Origin: JBHPCZ01 sp042573625 | GTDB taxonomy: Bacteria > Desulfobacterota > Desulfobacteria > Desulfobacterales > UBA11574 | DNA length: 10,749 bases | NCBI GenBank assembly: GCA_042573625.1 | Contig: JBHPCZ010000113.1 | Coordinates: forward strand, 1-10,749 | Direction of reading: 5' to 3' | In this document: positions 6,506 to 10,749 of the stretch, in pieces | Layout of the letters: each line of letters begins with the position of its first letter | How positions within the stretch are numbered: the stretch's first letter is position 1 | Notes under the pieces: model-generated | What the model saw: the letters and a program-made list of their open reading frames with translations, nothing else | Told to the model about the DNA's origin: nothing | The model's database searches: none | Made by a program: the position numbers and the translations under genes

Positions 6506-6622
6506 CGCAACAATCAATGGTTGACGAAGTTTGGAAAGAAGAAGCATCTCTTCTGTGGTAACAGTGATCCCATCAAAAGAAATACCTCTGCTGCGTAATC
6601 GCCGAACAAATTCACTATCCAT
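6392..6622 (-). CDS. Possible small protein overlapping the ETF-QO 3' end, unknown
   Basis: This minus-strand frame of 76 aa starts MDSEFVRRLRSRGISF. Its ATG is preceded by ggagagg with 5-base spacing, an unusually good ribosome binding site for a chance ORF. The first 37 or so residues look protein-like (DGITVTTEEMLLLSKLRQPLIV). The last 38 codons are antisense to the ETF-QO cluster region and read like shadow sequence. It may be the start of an older, now truncated gene, or spurious. The stop of the upstream minus-strand frame (6623-6733) directly abuts this ATG. Confidence 0.25.
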   Translation of the reverse strand: MDSEFVRRLRSRGISFDGITVTTEEMLLLSKLRQPLIVALKHRISGSFSPLRARPGYIVVRVFYIAGFAVKTIGRI

Positions 6623-6733
6623 CTAATCCTCTCCATCCTTTTCAGAACGACGACTCTGTTCGAACACCCGGCTTAATTTTTCGAAAGTAAAGGGATTTAC
6701 TTCAAATGGATAAAAACAGCATTTACAGCCCAA
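6623..6733 (-). CDS. Possible short Cys-rich peptide or gene remnant, unknown
   Basis: From TTG at 6733 this frame encodes 36 aa, MGCKCCFYPFEVNPFTFEKL followed by a charged tail ending KDGED. Its TAG is directly followed by the ATG of the next minus-strand frame, the arrangement of translationally coupled genes. AAAGGG lies 9 bases before the TTG. The frame is also open upstream of the TTG (…LIKGFWT), so it may be the tail of a decayed gene. It lies in the gap before the PilZ gene, and no family was recognised. Confidence 0.2.
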   Translation of the reverse strand: MGCKCCFYPFEVNPFTFEKLSRVFEQSRRSEKDGED

Positions 6734-6825
6734 TGTCCAAAACCCTTTGATTAAATATTGAATCTGTGATATTCTTAACCTATTAAAACTTCTAATTTAT
6801 TTTGAATATACGGGCTGTCTGCATT

Positions 6826-7731
6826 ATGGAAAACGACAAACCTGAATTTTTAAAAACAATAGAAATTCCAAAAGCAGGAACAGAACCGTCCGAACTTGTA
6901 TATGAAAGAAGAAAAGTTATCGGAACACCTGTTAAAGTAATGAGAACCGGCAAGGATGAACCAGATGAAGGTTGGCATATTGCTGAAGTTTACTTTAAAA
7001 AAGACAAAGGGAAGATAGATCCACCGTTAGTAAAAGTGCGCAAACCGGATAAAGAAGCACCTGAGATGGGACTTCAGAAATTGGTGCCCCTGCAAATTCT
7101 GGAAAAGATAAATCCTGAAATAAAATTCCTAATATTTGAACGGGACAAAGATTATGTGTTGTATGAAGATGAAGACCACAGCTTCAAGATCGGTCTGATT
7201 ATAGATATAAATTTAGAAGAAGAAAGTCTGCTTGTTATGTTGGGCTCGGAAGGAGATGATATTACAGCGCCCCTGGGTAGAATAAAAATAGCGAGTATAA
7301 TAGATAAAAGTAATGACCCAAAACAATTAGAAAAAGTTTTTCAGGATGAAGCCAAAAAGCGCAGGGACGCTTCGCCTGATTTGGAATTAAAGCCATCGAA
7401 AAAAAGAATAAGTGAAAGAAAGAACTTGGTCTATTACTTGAAAGTCACTGATACAGTAACAAATCAGCCCATGGGACACGCGGTAGATATTTCAAACCAG
7501 GGGTTTATGTTGATTGTCAGCAAGCCCATTGAACCAGAATCTCTTTTTCAATTACAAATGTTCTTACCGGAGGAGATACAAGGAAGCAGATCTTTTGAAT
7601 TCTCCGCCATGAGCCGATGGTGCCAAAAAGACGAAAACCCGGACTATTACAATGTTGGTTTTCAATTTGCCACCGTCTCTACGGAAGGTGCCCAATTCAT
7701 TAACCGGTTGATTGAGAAGTATTGCTTTTGA
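6826..7731 (+). CDS. PilZ-domain protein (possible c-di-GMP effector)
   Basis: The frame begins at TTG 6802, but ATG at 6826 (301 aa) is the more natural start; neither has a good ribosome binding site. The N-terminal two thirds form a beta-rich, charged region (residues about 20-165) without a recognised domain. A lysine/arginine-rich linker (KKRRDASPDLELKPSKKR) leads to a C-terminal PilZ domain, about 193-301. It carries VDISNQG, the D-x-S-x-x-G motif, and closes with the usual YYNVGFQFA strand and a C-terminal helix. Upstream, RISER fits RxxxR, although by comparison with related sequences the usual pair RR..R may be replaced by RK...Y, so c-di-GMP binding is plausible but unproven. It is probably cytoplasmic, with no signal or membrane segment. 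It is a single gene, and the target is unknown. Confidence 0.8.
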   Translation: MENDKPEFLKTIEIPKAGTEPSELVYERRKVIGTPVKVMRTGKDEPDEGWHIAEVYFKKDKGKIDPPLVKVRKPDKEAPEMGLQKLVPLQILEKINPEIKFLIFERDKDYVLYEDEDHSFKIGLIIDINLEEESLLVMLGSEGDDITAPLGRIKIASIIDKSNDPKQLEKVFQDEAKKRRDASPDLELKPSKKRISERKNLVYYLKVTDTVTNQPMGHAVDISNQGFMLIVSKPIEPESLFQLQMFLPEEIQGSRSFEFSAMSRWCQKDENPDYYNVGFQFATVSTEGAQFINRLIEKYCF

Positions 7732-8018
7732 GCCATCCAAGCTTCTTGAATCGTCAAATTGCCAATTCTGAAATTCCATTCGAATGCCTCTTTTCAATGT
7801 CCACTACAACAACCCCTCACAAGCGAAGTTTGCACGCACAGATGCAACTGAAGGTGGTTATCGCTTTATGGCCTTATACCTATCATTCTTAAGCAAAGCA
7901 ACGATGCCCTGGTCCCCAACTAAATGCCCTGGCACGGTTTTTACCATCTTACTCATATAAAATTAGCCATTAAACTATAAGATTAAGGGGTCAAGTCAAT
8001 GAATCCGTTGAGCGAACA

Positions 8019-8030
8019 AGGGGCGCCCCT
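8019..8030. repeat. 12-bp perfect palindrome
   Basis: AGGGGCGCCCCT is a perfect 12-bp palindrome in the long gap between the PilZ and transporter genes. It could be a protein-binding site or part of a decayed repeat. No gene is close enough to assign it to. Confidence 0.4.
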
Positions 8031-8301
8031 GAATTACCCAAATAACTTGTAGTGCACTTTCATTTCTGTTATTTGCAATAGGATATGACAGACAATATTC
8101 GTTCCATAATAAAACGGTCATGATGGGTATGGCTCTTGTTTGCCACACGCCAATGTGGGCAGTGCGAATGCTTTTCAAAAGACCCGAGACGTTGTGTCGA
8201 AATTGAGAGATCTTAAGGAGACATACACATAAGGAAACCTGATGGGCATCCCTGAAGAATGAGAATTTTCATGAAGAATATATAATGCCTGACAAATGAA
8301 T

Positions 8302-8316
8302 CCCGCTTGAAGCGGG
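8302..8316. repeat. GC hairpin upstream of the transporter gene
   Basis: cccgct, loop tga, agcggg form a 6-bp stem 38 bp before the transporter ATG. No T-run follows. It is similar in style to the GCGGG hairpins at 9637-9650 and 10333-10347. It might be leader structure or a REP-like repeat. Confidence 0.45.
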
Positions 8317-8354
8317 CTAAGGAATCCGGGTTAAAAAGAACGTAGAGACATTCA

Positions 8355-9602
8355 ATGATGATCGCGCAAAGCATAGCGGGACTGCTTTTTTTCGCAGGGG
8401 TTGCCTGGCTGATCAGTGAGAACAAGCGCCAGGTTAGGGTTACGACCGTGATCGCCGGTATCGCCATTCAGTTGGCAGTAGGATTCATTCTGCTTAAGCT
8501 GCCCGTTTTCCGGGATTTTTTCATAACCTTAAATCGTTTGGTCCTCTCTCTGGAAGAATCTACGGCTGCCGGCACATCAATGGTGTTCGGCTACCTGGGC
8601 GGAGGAGATCTTCCGTTTTCTGAAAAGTATCCGGGCGCCAGCTTTATTCTGGCCTTTCGAGCCCTGCCACTGGTTCTGGTTATCAGCGCTCTTTCATCCC
8701 TTTTATTTTACTGGAAAATCCTGCCTGTGATAGTTAAAGCCTTTTCCCGGGCATTGCAAAAAACCATGAAACTGGGCGGTGCCGAGGGTCTCGGTGTTTC
8801 AGCCAACGTTTTTGTGGGAATGGTAGAATCCCCGCTATTCATCCGCCCCTATCTCAAGGATATGACCCGCAGCGAACTTTTCACACTCATGGCCACGGGC
8901 ATGGCCACCATCGCCGGAACCGTTATGGTGCTGTATGCCAGCATCCTGAGCAGCGTTATTCCCAATGTCATGGGGCACATCCTGACCGCCTCCATCATCA
9001 GCGTTCCGGCAGCCATCACGGTCTCAAAAATAATGATACCTGAAACCGGTGAAGTGACGTCCGGGGAATTAACCTCGCCGAAGCCGGCGGTAAGTGCCAT
9101 GGACGCTGTTACCAATGGGACTATTCAGGGTGTCCAGCTGTTGATCAATATTATTGCCATGCTGATTGTGCTGGTCGCCCTGGTGCATCTGGTTAACCTG
9201 ATCCTTGGTCTGCTGCCGGATTTGGGGGGTCGTTCCATAACCCTGCAAAGACTTCTGGGGCTGGTGATGGCGCCGGTGGTGTGGCTCATGGGTGTCCCCT
9301 GGCAGGAGGCTCCCACGGCCGGTGCCCTGATGGGAACCAAGACCATCCTCAATGAATTGCTGGCCTACCTGGATATGAGCCGCCTGGCTAACAACGCCTT
9401 GAGCCCCAGGAGCCTGCTGATCATGACCTACGCCATGTGCGGCTTCGCCAACCCGGGGAGTCTGGGAATCATGATCGGGGGTATGGGGACCATGGCCCCG
9501 GAAAGGCGGAATGAAATCGTGGCCCTGGGGTTTCGATCAATTGTCGCCGGGACTTTGGCAACCTGCATGACCGGTGCTGTGGTGGGGATACTGGGCAATT
9601 AG
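8355..9602 (+). CDS. Concentrative nucleoside transporter (CNT/NupC family)
   Basis: This 415-aa polytopic inner-membrane protein is of the CNT family, which imports nucleosides with Na+ or H+. The N-terminal helices begin SIAGLLFFAGVAWLI. Gate-domain motifs follow: residues 155-167 GMVESPLFIRPYL, then MTRSELFTLMATGMATIAG, GTKTILNELLAYLD (N333-E334) and CGFANPGSLGIMIGG (N366, S369). In Vibrio cholerae CNT the equivalents of E334, N366 and S369 hold the ribose, and these are kept. The first motif is usually GQTEAPL; here Gln-Thr, which helps read the base, is Met-Val, while Glu158 is kept. It probably belongs to a divergent NupC-like subgroup and may have altered substrate choice. ATG-ATG at 8355 and 8358 are both possible starts, and no strong ribosome binding site is seen. 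Length fits the family. Confidence 0.9.
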   Translation: MMIAQSIAGLLFFAGVAWLISENKRQVRVTTVIAGIAIQLAVGFILLKLPVFRDFFITLNRLVLSLEESTAAGTSMVFGYLGGGDLPFSEKYPGASFILAFRALPLVLVISALSSLLFYWKILPVIVKAFSRALQKTMKLGGAEGLGVSANVFVGMVESPLFIRPYLKDMTRSELFTLMATGMATIAGTVMVLYASILSSVIPNVMGHILTASIISVPAAITVSKIMIPETGEVTSGELTSPKPAVSAMDAVTNGTIQGVQLLINIIAMLIVLVALVHLVNLILGLLPDLGGRSITLQRLLGLVMAPVVWLMGVPWQEAPTAGALMGTKTILNELLAYLDMSRLANNALSPRSLLIMTYAMCGFANPGSLGIMIGGMGTMAPERRNEIVALGFRSIVAGTLATCMTGAVVGILGN

Positions 9603-9630
9603 TTTCCATCCCAAAATGGCCCTTTTCCCG
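9602..9630. repeat. Solo copy of the MITE-like element end
   Basis: The reverse complement of 9602-9622 differs from 4783-4803 at only two of 21 positions. Similarity continues for about eight more bases (cggga, one inserted base). It begins on the last base of the transporter stop codon. The other end and the 4724-4741 hairpin are missing, so this is a partial copy or a solo end. Confidence 0.65.
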
Positions 9631-9636
9631 AGGTGT

Positions 9637-9650
9637 CCTGCTTTAGCGGG
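9637..9650. repeat. Short hairpin after the transporter gene
   Basis: cctgc, loop ttta, gcggg form a 5-bp stem with one T-G pair, 35 bp after the transporter stop and next to the repeat end at 9602-9630. No clean T-run follows, so termination is uncertain. Confidence 0.4.
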
Positions 9651-9671
9651 GTCTTCCTGTGAGGGATATCG

Positions 9672-9908
9672 ATGATGCATCCAAGCCATCAAGATGATAC
9701 AGAAAAAATAATGATATTCTGTGACAAATGCAAAGAATCTGTCATAGTCGGAGAAGAAAGGAATCACTATTTCAAAACACTATGCGAGGATTGCTACATA
9801 GACGCGCTGTTGCCTCCGGTTAGGAAAATGTATTATGAGAGTGATGCATCCAGTTTCATGATAAGATTGAAAGACTCTTATATTGCATGTCCGCAAAAGT
9901 ATCACTAA
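9672..9908 (+). CDS. Small double-CxxC (zinc-ribbon-like) protein, unknown function
   Basis: This 78-aa protein has two CxxC knuckles, C17-D-K-C20 and C38-E-D-C41, 17 residues apart, a spacing fit for one structural zinc site. The middle reads VGEERNHYFKTLCEDCYIDAL. The C-terminal half has no cysteine motif (KMYYESDASSFMIRLKDSY) and is probably helical. GAGG about 8 bases before the ATG supports the 9672 start; the next ATG (9675) or the one at 9711 just before FCDKC would also keep the knuckles. It lies 40 bp before the SEC-C gene on the same strand, so the two small metal-binding proteins may be cotranscribed. A role in transcription, translation or protein interaction cannot be told from sequence. 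Confidence 0.7.
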   Translation: MMHPSHQDDTEKIMIFCDKCKESVIVGEERNHYFKTLCEDCYIDALLPPVRKMYYESDASSFMIRLKDSYIACPQKYH

Positions 9909-9948
9909 AACGTTTTGACAACGCAAACCTTTATTTAACGGTGAAAAG

Positions 9949-10236
9949 ATGGCAAAAATTTATAATGGTCAAAAGTCGGCAAAATTGGGTACTGAAAAGA
10001 AACCCGCTGTTGTTAATGTACAAACAAAAAAAAGATTCAAAGAAGTAGAATCGATATTTAAAAAGCACGGCTGGAAATACACAATTGAATTGAACAAAGA
10101 CAAACCAGAAGATATTATTGATTTGGAAATATTATTGAACCCGCCAAAACCGGAAATCACCGAGAAAAAAGTGGGGCGCAATTCGCCCTGCCCGTGTGGA
10201 AGCGGGAAGAAGTACAAGAAATGTTGCGGCAAATAA
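9949..10236 (+). CDS. SEC-C metal-binding protein, PBPRA1643 family
   Basis: This 95-aa protein ends with GRNSPCPCGSGKKYKKCCGK, a textbook SEC-C motif. Zinc ligands are C81, C83, C92 and C93, the fold found at the SecA tail. The N-terminal part has the features I associate with the PBPRA1643-type SWIM/SEC-C family: KSAKLGTEKKPAVVNVQTKKR, then IFKKHGWKYTIELN and DIIDLEILLNPPKP. The cellular role of this family is unknown. SEC-C tails in SecA and YchJ-like proteins contact the ribosome or SecB, so a translation-linked role is conceivable. ggtgaaaag precedes the ATG. It follows the double-CxxC protein at short distance. Confidence 0.9.
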   Translation: MAKIYNGQKSAKLGTEKKPAVVNVQTKKRFKEVESIFKKHGWKYTIELNKDKPEDIIDLEILLNPPKPEITEKKVGRNSPCPCGSGKKYKKCCGK

Positions 10237-10332
10237 GGATAGAGGCATATGTGTCATATCCCGAGGATTGTTTTTTGAGCATAACCCCGGAGAAATAGGC
10301 TCCGCATTTCACAGGGCAGGCGCAGAGACTTG

Positions 10333-10347
10333 CCCGCCTTTGGCGGG
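10333..10347. repeat. GC hairpin, part of a likely repeat element
   Basis: cccgcc, loop ttt, ggcggg form a perfect 6-bp stem 14 bp before the repeat end at 10361-10381. The element at 4663-4803 likewise has a cccgc...gcggg hairpin just before its right end, so the two seem to share a layout. Confidence 0.55.
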
Positions 10348-10360
10348 TTGTGCAAAAAGA

Positions 10361-10381
10361 CCACTTATGGCCGGACACTAA
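10361..10381. repeat. Diverged copy of the MITE-like right end
   Basis: ccacttatggccggacactaa matches 4786-4806 at 17 of 21 positions in the same orientation. A matching left end was not found. With the hairpins at 10288-10304 and 10333-10347 it may mark a second, diverged element of about 90-100 bp. Confidence 0.45.
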
Positions 10382-10546
10382 TTCACCTAAACGGCTCCAA
10401 CTTTATACAACCCATTATGCCATCACGCCAATATTCCATCATTTAACGGCAATAGAATTTGCGGCAGGGCAACTCTCCCTTTCCAGCGGCGCGGTTCAAA
10501 AGAGATTACGCGGATAACATACCCGTACTGTGGGTGTAATGATAAA

Positions 10547-10578
10547 AGGATCACCTCCAAAAGAGTTGGAGTGATCCT
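10547..10578. repeat. Long hairpin containing a 16S-3'-end-like sequence
   Basis: aggatcacctcca (10547-10559) pairs with tggagtgatcct (10567-10578), 12 bp with one bulged base and a 7-nt loop. On the minus strand it is followed by TTTTATC, so it could terminate a minus-strand transcript. On the plus strand no T-run follows. Bases 10548-10558 equal the conserved GGATCACCTCC at the 3' end of bacterial 16S rRNA. Confidence 0.55.
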
Positions 10579-10580
10579 AA

Positions 10581-10636
10581 GGATTCAGGAGTCGAGGGTT
10601 CAAGGGCTTGCGGCGAGCTCAGCCGAGCGGTTCGAG
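10581..10636 (+). repeat. Degenerate 8-base tandem units before the IVP-like ORF
   Basis: Three units lie head to tail: ggattcag (10581-10588), gagtcgag (10589-10596), ggttcaag (10597-10604). A fourth, ggttcgag, lies at 10629-10636, just before the ATG. The consensus is roughly GGRTTCRAG without one base. Such runs upstream of four-helix-bundle (IVP-like) ORFs fit what I recall from Desulfobacterota genomes, but I cannot check that here. Confidence 0.45.
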
Positions 10637-10640
10637 AGAA

Positions 10641-10749
10641 ATGCTTAAAAATTATAAAGAAAAAGTATGTCAGAAATCTTACGAACTATGTTTGGTCATT
10701 TATAGAATAACAAGAAAATTTCCGAAAGAAGAAAGGTATGGTCTGACAT
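10641..10749 (+). CDS. Four-helix-bundle protein, 23S rRNA intervening-sequence (IVP) type, start only
   Basis: From ATG at 10641 the frame stays open to the window end (36 codons seen). It reads MLKNYKEKVCQKSYELCL, then VIYRITRKFPKEERYGLT. This is the hallmark start of the four-helix-bundle family TIGR02436 (pattern ...L.VWQKSYEL...IY..T..FPKEERYGLTSQIRRSA), first known from ORFs inside 23S rRNA intervening sequences. Here the usual Trp of the VWQK motif is Cys. Many copies lie outside rRNA operons. The function is unknown; the bundle forms pentamers in solved structures of the family. No good ribosome binding site precedes the ATG; the leader holds the 8-base repeats. Confidence 0.8.
   Translation, partial: MLKNYKEKVCQKSYELCLVIYRITRKFPKEERYGLT

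Larger units (their letters stand above)
7732..8354. other. Long intergenic region, PilZ gene to transporter gene
   Basis: No secure gene lies in these 623 bases. They contain a 12-bp perfect palindrome at 8019-8030, a direct repeat of atgccctgg at 7904-7912 and 7924-7932, and a GC hairpin at 8302-8316. A TATAAT at 8281-8286 lacks a good -35, and aaggag at 8215-8220 has no start codon after it. A minus-strand 32-aa frame (7858-7956) and a 60-aa frame (7996-8178, TTG start) are present but unsupported. Confidence 0.45.
10237..10640. other. Repeat-rich intergenic region before the IVP-like ORF
   Basis: No gene is seen here. In order the region holds a hairpin at 10288-10304 (cggag/ctccg), a hairpin at 10333-10347, a diverged MITE-end copy at 10361-10381, AT-rich spacer, a long hairpin at 10547-10578 and a run of 8-base units at 10581-10636. 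I looked for a tRNA around 10460-10540 and did not find one. Confidence 0.45.

Noticed and set aside
7996..8178. Minus-strand 60-aa frame in the long gap
   Set aside because: TTG start without a ribosome binding site, odd composition and no recognised family. It may be part of a dispersed repeat but cannot be supported.
8240..8354. Purine or other riboswitch before the nucleoside transporter
   Set aside because: No conserved core of the purine class is present, only a short GC hairpin and an unsupported TATAAT.
10460..10540. tRNA-like ggttcaaa segment
   Set aside because: No T-arm stem, anticodon arm or acceptor pairing could be drawn around it.

Overview
The window looks like a stretch of a Desulfobacterota (delta-proteobacterial, probably Desulfobacterales-like) chromosome. 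This rests on gene content, not on a marker gene. It has moderate GC, long gaps between mostly single-gene units, many short GC hairpins, an ETF-quinone oxidoreductase, a PilZ protein, a YkgJ-type cysteine-cluster protein, a PBPRA1643-type SEC-C protein and a 23S-rRNA-intervening-sequence-type four-helix-bundle ORF. I see no rRNA, tRNA, CRISPR array, transposase or phage gene.

Left part (1-1610). The window opens with a 54-bp sequence that recurs, perfectly inverted, at 1468-1521. Right where the left copy ends, recognisable sequence of a GH13_18 phosphorylase (sucrose/glucosylglycerate phosphorylase family) begins. Only the C-terminal part of that enzyme is visible. Between the two repeats lies a lipoprotein gene with its own extended -10 promoter and a hairpin-rich leader.

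Middle part (1611-4831). A cyclic-nucleotide-binding protein with a coiled-coil tail is followed by an exported protein with a very lysine-rich tail, preceded by a full-consensus ribosome binding site. On the minus strand come a likely 47-50 aa single-span membrane protein and a YkgJ-family protein with eight cysteines. A 141-bp MITE-like element (4663-4803) ends 28 bp before the next gene.

Right part (4832-10749). It holds a complete electron-transfer-flavoprotein:quinone oxidoreductase (membrane quinone reduction from acyl-CoA or similar dehydrogenases via ETF), with no etfAB beside it. Next are a PilZ-domain protein, a CNT-family nucleoside transporter with a changed nucleobase-site motif, a small double-CxxC protein, a SEC-C protein, and the start of a four-helix-bundle (IVP-like) ORF that runs off the window.

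The genes do not form one pathway. Most are separately spaced single genes. Only the YkgJ/small membrane protein pair and the two small metal-binding proteins after the transporter are plausible short transcription units. The least explained signals are the 54-bp inverted repeat abutting the truncated GH13 gene, the three related repeat ends (4663-4803, 9602-9630, 10361-10381), and the repeat-rich leader of the last ORF. I found no convincing new multi-gene system.
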